From: Ruminococcus flavefaciens | GTDB lineage: Bacteria; Bacillota; Clostridia; Oscillospirales; Ruminococcaceae | Reading direction: 5' to 3' | Length of the DNA stretch: 64,000 nucleotides | Assembly (NCBI RefSeq): GCF_900108555.1 | Contig: NZ_FNWV01000002.1 | Location: 172,693-236,692, forward strand | Part shown: positions 34,743 through 43,632 of the stretch, piece after piece | How the letters are laid out: each line of letters begins with the position of its first letter | How positions within the stretch are numbered: position 1 is the stretch's first letter | The notes under the pieces: model-generated | Told to the model about the DNA's origin: nothing | The model's database searches: none | What the model saw: only the letters and a program-made list of their open reading frames with translations | Made by a program: the position numbers and the translations under genes

Positions 34743-36668
34743 ATGCTTGCAAGCCTAACAAATATAAATAAGTTTTATAACGGCAATCAGGTGCTGTGCA
34801 ATGTTTCCCTTACTATCGACGAAAGTGACAAGATAGGTCTTGTGGGAAACAACGGCTGCGGAAAGTCAACACTGCTGAAGATACTCACAGGTTCTGTTGA
34901 GCCTGACCGCTTTACCGAAAAGGACGGCATCATATCTATGGCTGCCAAGACTACTGTGGGATACCTCGAACAGATGGGCGGTCTCAATACCGAGAATACC
35001 GTCATCGAGGAGATGCGAAGCGTCTTTGAGCCTGTACACCGTGCTATCGACAGACTCCGCGAGATAGAGCTGGAAATAGAAATGGGCGATAATTCCGCTG
35101 CAGACGAGTATCAGCAGCTTTCATCGTGGATAGAAGCCAATGATGGCTACAACACCGATGTTAAGATACGCATGGTGCTCAACGGTATGGGTTTTTCGGG
35201 TGAAGAGCTGGAACGTACCGTTTCGGGCTTCAGCGGCGGCGAAAAGACACGTCTGTGCATTGCAAGACTTCTCCTTGAAGAGCCTAATCTGCTCATTCTC
35301 GACGAGCCTACAAACCACCTTGACTTCAAGACTATCATGTGGCTTGAGGACTATCTTCGTACCTACAAGGGTGCGGTTCTGATTGTTTCACATGACAGAT
35401 ACTTCCTCGACAGGCTATGTACATCTATCTGCGAGATAGAAAGGGGAGTCCTTACAAGATACAGAGGAAATTATACAGCCTTTGTCCGCCAGCGTGAGGA
35501 AAACGATGCAAGGCGTGAAAAGGAATACGAGATGCAGCAGAAGCAGATAGCTCAGCTTGAGGACTATGTTGCGAAAAATCTCGTCCGCGCTTCTACTACG
35601 AAAATGGCACAGAGCCGCAGAAAACAGCTTGAAAAAATGGAACGCGTAGAGCGTCCCGTACATGATACAAAACACGCGAAGATACGCTTTACCTACGCTG
35701 TTGAGCCGCCTATAGACGTACTCAAGGTCAAGGGCATCGACATTTCGGTAGGTGAGGGAAGCGGAAGAAAAACTCTCGTCGATACCATTGATTTTGAAGT
35801 CCGCAGAGGCGAAAAAGTCGGTATCATCGGTGATAACGGCATCGGGAAATCAACTCTTTTGCGTATAATACAGGATCAGCTCCCTCACAAGGGCGTTGTC
35901 CGCTGGAACAGCAATATAAAGATATCCTACTTCGAGCAGGAAAGCACCAATCTTAACAAGGAGCTTACCGTAATGGAAGAGCTCCACAGCCGCTATCCGC
36001 TCCTTTCAGACCTTGAAGTCCGCAGTCTCCTTGCACAGGTACGCCTTGTGGGAGAGAACGTGTTCAAGGAAACAGGAGTCATCAGCGGCGGCGAACGTGC
36101 AAAGCTGTGCTTCGCTATAATGATGCAGGAGCACGGAAACGTTCTTATACTTGACGAGCCTACCAACCACCTCGACCTCAGCTCAAAAGAGGCTATCGAG
36201 GAGGCGTTGGCTGAATATACGGGAACGGTCATATTTGTCAGCCATGACCGATATCTCCTGAGCAAGATCGCTGACAGGCTTATTGAGCTTACTGACGGGC
36301 AGTACAGACTTCATAACTATGGCTTCGAGAAATACCTCGATGTCCTCAGAGATGAACAGGCTGCCGAGAGGAAAGTCATTGAAGCCGAAAAACAGCAGAA
36401 GGCTGCGGAAGCAGCCAAGGAAAAATCTGCTAAGAATTATCGCAGCAAGCAGCAGAGAAGTGCCGATGCTGCGAGAAAAAACGAAATGAGACGCCTTGAA
36501 AAGGAAATTGACGACCTACAGGCACAGATAGACGCTCTTACCGAGGAGATCGGCAGGGAGGAAGTCTACAGCGATTACGAGCTTATGAACCGTAAATGTG
36601 CCGAGATCGAAGAGCTCAAACAGAAGATAGACGAGGATTTCGAGCTTCTGATCGAGCTTGACCAGTAA
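34743..36668 (+). CDS. ABC-F family ATPase
   Basis: Soluble protein of 641 residues with two ABC domains and no membrane segment. Domain 1: GLVGNNGCGKSTLLKIL, signature VSGFSGGEKTRLCIARLL, ILDEPTNHLDF. A linker rich in charged residues (KMAQSRRKQLEKMERVERP) follows. Domain 2: GIIGDNGIGKSTLLRII, ISGGERAKLCFAIM, LDEPTNHLDLSS. The C-terminal 90 residues are a coiled coil. Members act on the ribosome, as translation factors or antibiotic protection proteins; which applies here is open. AAAGGAAATTCGAT precedes the ATG at 34743. Confidence 0.93.
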   Translation: MLASLTNINKFYNGNQVLCNVSLTIDESDKIGLVGNNGCGKSTLLKILTGSVEPDRFTEKDGIISMAAKTTVGYLEQMGGLNTENTVIEEMRSVFEPVHRAIDRLREIELEIEMGDNSAADEYQQLSSWIEANDGYNTDVKIRMVLNGMGFSGEELERTVSGFSGGEKTRLCIARLLLEEPNLLILDEPTNHLDFKTIMWLEDYLRTYKGAVLIVSHDRYFLDRLCTSICEIERGVLTRYRGNYTAFVRQREENDARREKEYEMQQKQIAQLEDYVAKNLVRASTTKMAQSRRKQLEKMERVERPVHDTKHAKIRFTYAVEPPIDVLKVKGIDISVGEGSGRKTLVDTIDFEVRRGEKVGIIGDNGIGKSTLLRIIQDQLPHKGVVRWNSNIKISYFEQESTNLNKELTVMEELHSRYPLLSDLEVRSLLAQVRLVGENVFKETGVISGGERAKLCFAIMMQEHGNVLILDEPTNHLDLSSKEAIEEALAEYTGTVIFVSHDRYLLSKIADRLIELTDGQYRLHNYGFEKYLDVLRDEQAAERKVIEAEKQQKAAEAAKEKSAKNYRSKQQRSADAARKNEMRRLEKEIDDLQAQIDALTEEIGREEVYSDYELMNRKCAEIEELKQKIDEDFELLIELDQ

Positions 36669-36682
36669 AAAGGAGTATTATT

Positions 36683-37633
36683 ATGAAGATCAAAACGCTT
36701 ATGAGCATAGCCGCTACGGCTGCGCTTGCTGCTTCATCTGTTGGCATCACTGCACACGGCGAAGCAGGTCTGTACCTTATCGGCGATATCAACGGCGATG
36801 GTATAGTAGACTCGGCAGACGCTTGTTCTGCACTTGCTGCATATGCGTGTACTTCGTCGGGCAAGGACAGCCCGTTATTTACCTATCAGGAGTCAGCTGC
36901 CGATCTGAACGGCGACAGTCAGGTGGACGCAGTTGATGCTTCGCTCATACTTTCTTACTATGCATGGGCTTCTGTAAGTGATGATGAAAACCCGATAATG
37001 ACCGACTTCCTCGAAAAGAATGGCTTCAAGCAGAAAGCCGAAGAAGAGGAACAGCCTGCCGAGCAGACTGATAACGGCGGCAGCGCACCTGCTGCAAATG
37101 AAGCTGCTCCTGCTGCACCCGCTCCTGTTGCGGAATATGTTCCGCAGAGGATAGACAGCGAGTACGAGGAATGGTTCTGGGTAGGCGATTCGCGTACAGT
37201 GGGAATGGCAAGAAGCATAGCTATCGACTATATCGCTAAGGTCGGTGCAGGCATAAAGCTGTTCAGGGACAATGCTCAGCAGATATACCAGATACGCGAT
37301 AAGACGGTCATCATCAACCTCGGCGTAAACGACCTTGACAGCGGAGCTTATCTCAGACTATACAACAGTATGCCTGATGAGTTCCTTGATAATAATACTG
37401 TTATATTCATGTCGGTAAATCCTTGTGACGGCAATTACTCTTACCTCAACAGCAGGATAGATGCTTTCAATAACGCCATGAGGGACGGTCTCGACAGCAG
37501 GATACAGTACCTTGACTGTAATGCGTACCTGAGATATTACGGCTTCAGGACTACTGATGGTCTGCATTATACCGATGCTACCTACGCTGATATCTACAAC
37601 TTCGTATTCGACAGCCTTATAGGTGAAGAATAA
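36683..37633 (+). CDS. Secreted SGNH hydrolase with N-terminal dockerin
   Basis: Protein of 316 residues. Signal peptide 1-27. Dockerin at about 33-97 with two Ca loops, GDINGDGIVDSADACSAL and ADLNGDSQVDAVDASLIL, so it should dock to a cohesin scaffold. A Glu/Pro/Ala-rich linker (about 118-152) leads to an SGNH/GDSL-like domain: VGDSRTVGMARS with nucleophile Ser170, INLGVNDLDS, and DGLHYTDATY with the His near 295. Probably a carbohydrate or peptidoglycan esterase. Dockerins usually lie at the C terminus; here it is directly behind the signal. It starts 14 bp after the ABC-F stop. Confidence 0.9.
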   Translation: MKIKTLMSIAATAALAASSVGITAHGEAGLYLIGDINGDGIVDSADACSALAAYACTSSGKDSPLFTYQESAADLNGDSQVDAVDASLILSYYAWASVSDDENPIMTDFLEKNGFKQKAEEEEQPAEQTDNGGSAPAANEAAPAAPAPVAEYVPQRIDSEYEEWFWVGDSRTVGMARSIAIDYIAKVGAGIKLFRDNAQQIYQIRDKTVIINLGVNDLDSGAYLRLYNSMPDEFLDNNTVIFMSVNPCDGNYSYLNSRIDAFNNAMRDGLDSRIQYLDCNAYLRYYGFRTTDGLHYTDATYADIYNFVFDSLIGEE

Positions 37634-37663
37634 ATAAAAAATATGAAATTATTAAAATAACTC

Positions 37664-37692
37664 TTGCAATAGTAATTGATTTATGATATAAT
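37664..37692 (+). promoter_or_regulatory. Promoter of scfA
   Basis: TTGCAA (37664-37669), 17-bp spacer, TATAAT (37687-37692). Confidence 0.85.
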
Positions 37693-37743
37693 ATTATAAA
37701 GTATTTTGCGGCTAAAACCGCATGATCTTATGGAGGTTTAAAA

Positions 37744-37881
37744 ATGAAACACATTAAGACTATCAATAAGGCTAATCTCAAAGAGTCTGCTCAGAAGGGC
37801 GGCTGCGGCAAGTGCCAGGCTTCATGTCAGTCTGCTTGCAAGACCTCATGCACAGTTGCAAACCAGAAGTGCGAGAGATAA
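37744..37881 (+). CDS. scfA: SCIFF peptide precursor (six-cysteine ranthipeptide)
   Basis: 45-residue peptide starting MKHIKTINKANLKESAQKG, with six Cys in the second half (CGKC, ASCQSACKTSC and QKC). Length and Cys pattern match SCIFF, the near-universal clostridial ranthipeptide whose Cys residues receive thioether cross-links from the adjacent radical-SAM enzyme. TTATGGAGGTTTAAA precedes the ATG. A hairpin between this gene and the maturase gene likely lowers maturase transcription relative to peptide. Confidence 0.96.
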   Translation: MKHIKTINKANLKESAQKGGCGKCQASCQSACKTSCTVANQKCER

Positions 37882-37900
37882 GCTAACGCTATGATCGGTC

Positions 37901-37933
37901 GAGGCAGTATGAAAATGCTGCCTCATATTTTTT
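37901..37933 (+). terminator. Terminator/attenuator between scfA and scfB
   Basis: GAGGCAG / CTGCCTC stem (37901-37907, 37918-37924) followed by ATATTTTTTG. It sits in the 69-bp gap, so only part of the transcription would reach scfB. Confidence 0.8.
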
Positions 37934-37950
37934 GAATAGAGGGTAAACAG

Positions 37951-39318
37951 ATGATACATAAGTATAAGCTTAACGGCTTGAATATAGTTCTCGATGTAAA
38001 CAGCGGCGGAGTTCACCTCGTTGACGAGCTTACATATGATCTCCTTGACAATGTTGAGCCGCCTTTTGAAGCGGAATGTCCTCAGAAGGTCGTGGACAAG
38101 CTTTCAAAGTCATATGCCGAGCAGGATATACGCGACTGCTATGACGAGATAGTGGAGCTTTACAACGACAAGATACTCTTCTCAGAGGACGATTATGAGA
38201 AGTACGCTCAGTATTCCGTAGCTTCTCCCGTAAAGGCTATGTGCCTTAATATCGCACATGACTGCCAGCTCAGATGCAAGTACTGCTTTGCTTCCACAGG
38301 CGACTTCGGCAAGGGCAGAAAGCTCATGTCCTTTGAGACGGGCAAACACGCTATCGACTTCCTTCTTGAGAATTCGGGCGACCGTCCTAACCTTGAGCTG
38401 GACTTCTTCGGCGGTGAGCCGCTTATGAACTTCAACGTTGTAAAGCAGGTAGTTGAATACGCAAGAAGCCGCGAAAAGGAATACAACAAGAAGTTCCGCT
38501 TCACTATTACTACAAACGGACTTCTCCTTGACGATGAGAAGATAGACTTCATCAACCGCGAGATGTCAAACGTTGTTCTCTCTATCGACGGACGAAAGGA
38601 AGTAAACGACTATTTCCGCGTACTGCCCAACGGTCAGGGCTGCTATGACATGATACTTCCAAAGTATCAGAAGCTTGTTGCAGGCAGAGGCGATAAGGAG
38701 TACTACGTAAGAGGTACCTTCACCAATAAGAACCTCGATTTCTCCAACGATGTTTTTGCTCTTAACGAAGCAGGCTTCGACCAGATATCAGTAGAGCCTG
38801 TTGTGGGCGATGACGATATCTATGCACTTACAGAAAAGGATCTCCCTGCTGTATTTGCAGAGTACGAAAAGCTTGCACTGAAGCTCCTCGAAAACGAGAA
38901 GAACGGCAAGAAGTTCAATTTCTTCCACTTCATGCTGGATCTGGATCAGGGACCGTGCGCTATCAAGCGTCTGAGAGGCTGCGGCTGCGGAAACGACTAT
39001 GTAGCTATAACTCCTGACGGAGATATCTTCCCATGTCATCAGTTCGTAGGTATTGACGAGTACAAAATGGGCAATATAGACGAGGGTACTTTTGATCAGA
39101 AAATGAAAGCTGACTTCGCAAAGGCTCACGTTTATTCAAAGCCCGACTGCCGCGAGTGCTGGGCTAAGTTCTATTGCAGCGGCGGCTGTAACGCAAATAA
39201 TTATCAGTATATGGGCGATATCAGAACTGCTCATAAGATATCATGTCAGCTTGAAAAGAAGCGCCTTGAATGTGCTATAATGATGAAAGCTGTCAAAATG
39301 GCGGATACGGCTGAGTGA
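37951..39318 (+). CDS. scfB: SCIFF radical-SAM maturase
   Basis: 455-residue radical-SAM enzyme with SPASM domain. N-terminal ~90 residues form the peptide-recognition (RRE-like) part. The SAM cluster site is DCQLRCKYCF with Cys 105, 109 and 112, followed by FFGGEPLMNF and VVLSIDGRKEVND. The C-terminal auxiliary clusters use GPCAIKRLRGCGCGNDYVAI, DIFPCHQF and CRECWAKFYCSGGC. It forms sulfur-to-carbon thioether links in the ScfA peptide. AGAGGGTAAACAG precedes the ATG. Confidence 0.96.
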   Translation: MIHKYKLNGLNIVLDVNSGGVHLVDELTYDLLDNVEPPFEAECPQKVVDKLSKSYAEQDIRDCYDEIVELYNDKILFSEDDYEKYAQYSVASPVKAMCLNIAHDCQLRCKYCFASTGDFGKGRKLMSFETGKHAIDFLLENSGDRPNLELDFFGGEPLMNFNVVKQVVEYARSREKEYNKKFRFTITTNGLLLDDEKIDFINREMSNVVLSIDGRKEVNDYFRVLPNGQGCYDMILPKYQKLVAGRGDKEYYVRGTFTNKNLDFSNDVFALNEAGFDQISVEPVVGDDDIYALTEKDLPAVFAEYEKLALKLLENEKNGKKFNFFHFMLDLDQGPCAIKRLRGCGCGNDYVAITPDGDIFPCHQFVGIDEYKMGNIDEGTFDQKMKADFAKAHVYSKPDCRECWAKFYCSGGCNANNYQYMGDIRTAHKISCQLEKKRLECAIMMKAVKMADTAE

Positions 39319-39357
39319 TCGAAGAGTTATTAGTTGTTAGTGAATAGTGATCAGTAG

Positions 39358-39376
39358 GGGCGGATATTATCCGCCC
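39358..39376. repeat. GGGCGGATA palindrome downstream of scfB
   Basis: Perfect inverted repeat GGGCGGATA-T-TATCCGCCC followed by TTTG; may terminate scfB. A near copy is at 45375-45394. Confidence 0.75.
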
Positions 39377-39555
39377 TTTGTATTTACTGTACCGGTGCAA
39401 CTTGCTTTTGCGCAGCTTATATGTTATAAGCAGCGTGACGCTGCACCCTTTTTCGCGGTCATGCTTTTAAATAACGGCAGTTTATCGCCGCGTCTCTTGC
39501 TTTTGTATGACTTATATGTTATAATCATAATATAATAACAACAGGGGGGAGAGCT

Positions 39556-40347
39556 ATGAAAATAAACCGTATACAGCTGAATTGCCGCCGTGATACAGCG
39601 TTCAGCGGCGAGCTGGGTGCAGACCCTGTTCTGCTTTTTTTCAGGACTCCTGTCATGTATATGGACGGAGGAAAGGCTCTTCACACCTCGGGCAGCTGCG
39701 CAGCTCTGCTGACAAGCGGCTATAAGTCCACGTTCCGACCTATAAAGGGCAAGAATATGCGATATGACATCGTAAGCTTCAAGACCTCGGCTGCCGACAG
39801 ACAGTACATCGCGTCAATGAAGCTTCCACAGGATACGCCTATCGAGCTTGCGGACAATTACGCTGTAGCAGGTATACTGAGAGCTATGCAGTCGCAGTCC
39901 ATGCACAGAGGAAGGCATTTCAGCGAGTTTATGGAGCTTTCCATGCGTATGATATTTATTGCGCTCAGTGATGCTGCCGATTGTCCCGAGCCTACAGAGG
40001 AGGAAAAGATACCGCGGTATAACGAGCTTAAAAAGTACCGCGATCTCATATATGATGATCCTATGAATATGTGGTCTGTTGAGGATATATGCGATGAGAT
40101 GCGGATAAGCCGCTCATATTTCCACCGCCTGTACTTCATGGCGTTCGGAGTTACATTCCGTCAGGACGTTATCGAGAGCAGGCTCGTCAGAGCAGCGGAG
40201 CTCCTTAAAAATACAGCCATGTCCGTTACGGCTATCTCCGAGACCTGCGGTTATGACAGTGAGTCGTACTTCATGAGACAGTTCAAAAAACACAAAGGCT
40301 GTACCCCGTCAGAGTACAGACGAAGGAAGGAAAATTCAGAGAAATAG
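39556..40347 (+). CDS. AraC family transcriptional regulator
   Basis: 263 residues. The N-terminal ~155 residues are a cupin-like sensor half (LFFRTPVMYMDGGKALHTS, typical of the arabinose-binding fold). The C-terminal ~100 residues are the AraC DNA-binding domain: WSVEDICDEMRISRSYFHRLY for the first helix-turn-helix and ISETCGYDSESYFMRQFKKH for the second, then TPSEYRRRK. AGGGGGGAGAGCT precedes the ATG. Targets unknown; the divergent or adjacent genes are the SCIFF pair and an M15 peptidase. Confidence 0.92.
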   Translation: MKINRIQLNCRRDTAFSGELGADPVLLFFRTPVMYMDGGKALHTSGSCAALLTSGYKSTFRPIKGKNMRYDIVSFKTSAADRQYIASMKLPQDTPIELADNYAVAGILRAMQSQSMHRGRHFSEFMELSMRMIFIALSDAADCPEPTEEEKIPRYNELKKYRDLIYDDPMNMWSVEDICDEMRISRSYFHRLYFMAFGVTFRQDVIESRLVRAAELLKNTAMSVTAISETCGYDSESYFMRQFKKHKGCTPSEYRRRKENSEK

Positions 40348-40431
40348 CCTGTATTTGTGTATTTTGTATATTGGTCAATGAATTATGTGGGAATTTATAT
40401 AGCCCTTTAGTGCAAAAAATCAAAAAAACAC

Positions 40432-40460
40432 TTTACAAGTACAAAGATTTGTGATATAAT
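40432..40460 (+). promoter_or_regulatory. Promoter of the M15 peptidase gene
   Basis: TTTACA (40432-40437), 17-bp spacer, TATAAT (40455-40460). Transcription would start near 40467, giving a leader of about 157 nt. Confidence 0.82.
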
Positions 40461-40466
40461 ACTGAG

Positions 40467-40624
40467 TATGAGCAATTTTTGCGTGAAAATCAATCGGGGA
40501 AGCAATTTTTGGAGAATACCGCATTTGTATGCGGTCAATGGACAGGCAGTAAGCATATCACCCTCACAAAGCATTGCGGCTGTCTGATAATAACCGAATA
40601 TTCTTTAAGGAGCGATTTCGTTTT
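40467..40624 (+). promoter_or_regulatory. Structured 5' leader of the M15 peptidase gene
   Basis: Contains AGCAATTTTT twice, exactly 30 bp apart (40471-40480, 40501-40510), a hairpin ACCGCATTTGTATGCGGT (about 40517-40534) and a pairing GGACAG ... CTGTCT. The length and structure are riboswitch-like, but I cannot match it to a known class. The AGCAATTTTT motif recurs ahead of the xylanase and GGDEF genes near 60-63 kb. Confidence 0.5.
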
Positions 40625-41680
40625 ATGACTAACGGAGATAAGCGAAGAAACCGCAAAAGAGAGAAAGTATCCAAACGCTATAAGGTTAGATACGACAGAC
40701 TCGTTGCGGTAGTCCTTGTTCTTGTGGTTCTCATCGTGGTGCTCGCATCATGCTGTAAGAGTTGTTCGGATAAGGAAAAGAAACCCAACTCCGCAGCATC
40801 GACCCAGGCATCGAATACTGATAATACACAGCAGTCGTCAATTATTGACGGTCTTATTACAAGTAATGAGACAAGTTCACTTATAACAGGTACTCCCGAC
40901 GGACAAAAGCCGTCAGAGTCAATGTATACAACGGAAGTACATAATGCAGCTGATATCAACAGAGGTAACCTTATCCTCGTAAATTCAGACCATGAGTATA
41001 AGTTCCCAGAGGACGATATCGAGCTCGTATCAATTTACGACAGTATAGACGGCGTAGCCTTCCACGTAAGCGATATGGTAACAAAGCTCGATAATAAGGC
41101 TCTTGATCAGGTAAAGGCACTTATGCAGGCTTTCTATGAGGCTGAAAACAATTCCGATATCTATGTTATCGGCGGCTACCGTACACTTGAGGAACAGAAT
41201 GACAAGTACTACAACGGAAATTCTCAGTTCCAGGGCGGTTTCTCGGACTACCATACGGGCAGGAGCTTTGATATGGCTATAGTTCCGAAGGATTCCACAT
41301 CGGGATACTATTCGCCGACAGGTGTTTACAGCTGGATATATGAAAATGCCGCAGATTACGGCTTTGTAGTACGTTTCCCTGAGGGCAAGGAAGGCTCAAC
41401 AGGCGAACGTGCAAGAGATTATACATACAGATATGTAGGAGCTCCTCATGCTGTATATATGAAACAGAACAATTACTCGCTGGAGGAGTATATAAACGAG
41501 CTTAGATCACATACTAAGGAAGAACCTATTGAGGTAACTGTGGGAAATAAGCTTTACCAGATATACTATGCCCCTGCTAACGCAACAGGAAATACAGATG
41601 TTCCTGTACCCGCAAACAAGACATATACTGTTTCGGGAAATAATGTTGACGGATTTATCGTTACTGTAAGCATGAATTAA
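40625..41680 (+). CDS. VanY-like D,D-carboxypeptidase (peptidase M15)
   Basis: About 351 residues. A basic N terminus precedes one hydrophobic segment (VVLVLVVLIVVLASCC), either a signal anchor or a lipoprotein signal with LASC as lipobox. A Ser/Thr-rich spacer leads to the catalytic domain: GGYRTLEEQNDKYYNG, zinc ligands in SDYHTGRSFDMAI, and GAPHAVYMKQNNYSLEEYI with the last His. It should trim D-Ala from peptidoglycan stem peptides outside the membrane. The ATG at 40625 follows AAGGAG with a wide 12-base spacing; an ATG at 40574 lacks a site. Confidence 0.9.
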   Translation: MTNGDKRRNRKREKVSKRYKVRYDRLVAVVLVLVVLIVVLASCCKSCSDKEKKPNSAASTQASNTDNTQQSSIIDGLITSNETSSLITGTPDGQKPSESMYTTEVHNAADINRGNLILVNSDHEYKFPEDDIELVSIYDSIDGVAFHVSDMVTKLDNKALDQVKALMQAFYEAENNSDIYVIGGYRTLEEQNDKYYNGNSQFQGGFSDYHTGRSFDMAIVPKDSTSGYYSPTGVYSWIYENAADYGFVVRFPEGKEGSTGERARDYTYRYVGAPHAVYMKQNNYSLEEYINELRSHTKEEPIEVTVGNKLYQIYYAPANATGNTDVPVPANKTYTVSGNNVDGFIVTVSMN

Positions 41681-41689
41681 AGCAAAAAT

Positions 41690-41715
41690 GTCCCCCGATC
41701 AAGGGGGACTATTTT
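41690..41715 (+). terminator. Terminator of the M15 peptidase gene
   Basis: GTCCCCC / GGGGGAC stem (41690-41696, 41703-41709) followed by TATTTT. Confidence 0.88.
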
Positions 41716-41749
41716 GGTTGTCGGAGCAATAAAGAGATTGGAGATAAAT

Positions 41750-43405
41750 GTGAAAGAAAAAGAGAGAAAGATAATAAGTCTTGCAGCCTGCGCGGTCATG
41801 TGCCTTACGTGTATGACAGGCTGCGGCGGCGGAGATAAAAAGGGCAGCGGAGCAGGTCATATGTACAGTGCGGCTCTTGCGTACAATCCCAAAAGCCTTG
41901 ATCCGCAGTATGCTACCGATCCCGCTTCCGCTACGGTAATAAAAAACCTTTACAGCGGACTTGTGATGAAGGACGAAAAAGGCGGCATAACCTGCTGCAA
42001 TGCAAAGGACTACAGCGTTTCTGCGGACGGCTGCGTTTATACTTTCCACCTGCGTGAGGACAATTACTGGTTCTTTGATGAGAATAACGACGATATTATA
42101 GACGATGACGAGTATTTCCCCGTTACGGCAGATGATTACGTGTTCGCGCTAAGAAGAATACTTGACCCGAATATGCATTCGCCCTATGCAAGCGAATTCA
42201 TGTGCCTGAGCGGCAGCAGACTTGCAAGAGACAACGCTCATTCTATGGAAGCTCTTGAGGTAGTGGCAAAGGACGACTATACACTTGAGATAACCCTTGA
42301 CTATCCCTGTGCTGAGTTTCTCAGCCTGCTGGCAACACCTGCGGCTTATCCCTGCAATGAGGAGTTCTTCCTGTCAACAAAGGGACGCTATGGACTTGAC
42401 GACAGGTCGGTGATGTCAAACGGTCCGTTCTACGTGAGACAGTGGTATTACGACCCATACGGAAACGCAAATATACTCTATATGCGCAAGAATTCAGTCA
42501 ATGAGAATGAAAAATATGAGATACTGCCGTCACTTTTAAGCTTTTCCATTGAGAAAAGCGAGGCTGCTGTAAAGCAGTGCTTCAAGGACGATACGGCGGA
42601 GTGCTTCTCATCGACGAAGGTTGGCGGATACAACCCGAAAAAGTATCATATCACAGGCTATAAGGCTATGACTCTTGGACTTGTTTTCAATCCTGCGGAT
42701 AAGTATTACTCTAACGAGAATCTTCGCAGAGCTGTTGCACTTGCCGCTGACAGGGAAGCTCTGAAAGGCGAGACAGGCAGCGATATACAGTCAGCTTACG
42801 GTATCATACCGCCTGCTGTTGACATAGTTGGAAGAAGCTACCGTGAGCTTTCATCGGAGAAGCAGTTTGACATCTTCGACACAAAGGCTGCTGCGGACGC
42901 ACTTGCAAAGGCAAAGAGCGAGCTGAAAATAAACTCGGTTGAGAGCGTAAAGATAATCGTTGATTCGAGTACTGTTGACTCACGCTATCTTCATGTGCTG
43001 TCACAGCACTGGCAGGACAGTCTCGGCATTTATATAGGTATCGAGGACCTTACTACTGAGGAGTTCAGCGAGAGGATAGAAAGCGGCAATTACAGTATCG
43101 CGCTTTACCCTGTTAAGGGGGATTTCAACAGCGGACTTGCTGTGCTTGATAAGTTCAGAACTACAGACTGCCTGAAAAAGGCGGCAGGTGATGATTTCAA
43201 TACCGATAACGTGATGAAAAGCTCTTCCGTTACGGAGCTTGTAAACAGCTATACAGCTGCCGAAAAGAGCATACTTGACAAGCTTTGGTTCGTGCCGCTT
43301 TTCTATAAGAGCACATATCTCGTTGCAAAAGAGGATAACGAGGATATCATCTATGACCCGTTCACAGGCTCTATAGATTACAGGATAGCAAAGAATTACA
43401 GTTAA
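41750..43405 (+). CDS. Oligopeptide-type ABC transporter substrate-binding lipoprotein
   Basis: OppA/SBP family 5 protein of about 551 residues. The signal IISLAACAVMCLTCMTGC carries a lipobox-like MTGC, so it is probably a membrane-anchored lipoprotein. SAALAYNPKSLDPQYATDP, VYTFHLREDNYW and YNPKKYHITGYKAMTLGLVFN follow the family pattern. It binds oligopeptides or other small solutes for import, but no permease or ATPase gene is adjacent. I set the start at GTG 41750, since TTGGAGATAAAT precedes it. Confidence 0.88.
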   Translation: MKEKERKIISLAACAVMCLTCMTGCGGGDKKGSGAGHMYSAALAYNPKSLDPQYATDPASATVIKNLYSGLVMKDEKGGITCCNAKDYSVSADGCVYTFHLREDNYWFFDENNDDIIDDDEYFPVTADDYVFALRRILDPNMHSPYASEFMCLSGSRLARDNAHSMEALEVVAKDDYTLEITLDYPCAEFLSLLATPAAYPCNEEFFLSTKGRYGLDDRSVMSNGPFYVRQWYYDPYGNANILYMRKNSVNENEKYEILPSLLSFSIEKSEAAVKQCFKDDTAECFSSTKVGGYNPKKYHITGYKAMTLGLVFNPADKYYSNENLRRAVALAADREALKGETGSDIQSAYGIIPPAVDIVGRSYRELSSEKQFDIFDTKAAADALAKAKSELKINSVESVKIIVDSSTVDSRYLHVLSQHWQDSLGIYIGIEDLTTEEFSERIESGNYSIALYPVKGDFNSGLAVLDKFRTTDCLKKAAGDDFNTDNVMKSSSVTELVNSYTAAEKSILDKLWFVPLFYKSTYLVAKEDNEDIIYDPFTGSIDYRIAKNYS

Positions 43406-43419
43406 ATTACAGTAAAGGA

Positions 43420-43447
43420 AAGCCCGTGAGTGATCACGGACTTTTTT
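43420..43447 (+). terminator. Terminator of the binding-protein gene
   Basis: Stem GCCCGTGA / TCACGGAC with GTGA loop followed by T6. Confidence 0.8.
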
Positions 43448-43494
43448 ATTTGCTCAGACACATTGTTTGTAAAAAATTAAATTAAGTAAAGCCC

Positions 43495-43523
43495 TTGATT
43501 TCAACGCGAACATACAGTATAAT
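43495..43523 (+). promoter_or_regulatory. Promoter of the internal-dockerin protein gene
   Basis: TTGATT (43495-43500), 17-bp spacer, TATAAT (43518-43523), 110 bp before the ATG. Confidence 0.78.
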
Positions 43524-43632
43524 TAAAGTGAAAAGAAGTACGTGAAAAGGCGCGATGCATCAGCATATTATTACGTCTTATCAGCAAAGAATATAGCAAC
43601 GTCTGTTTATTAGTTGAAAAGGAGTTGATATT

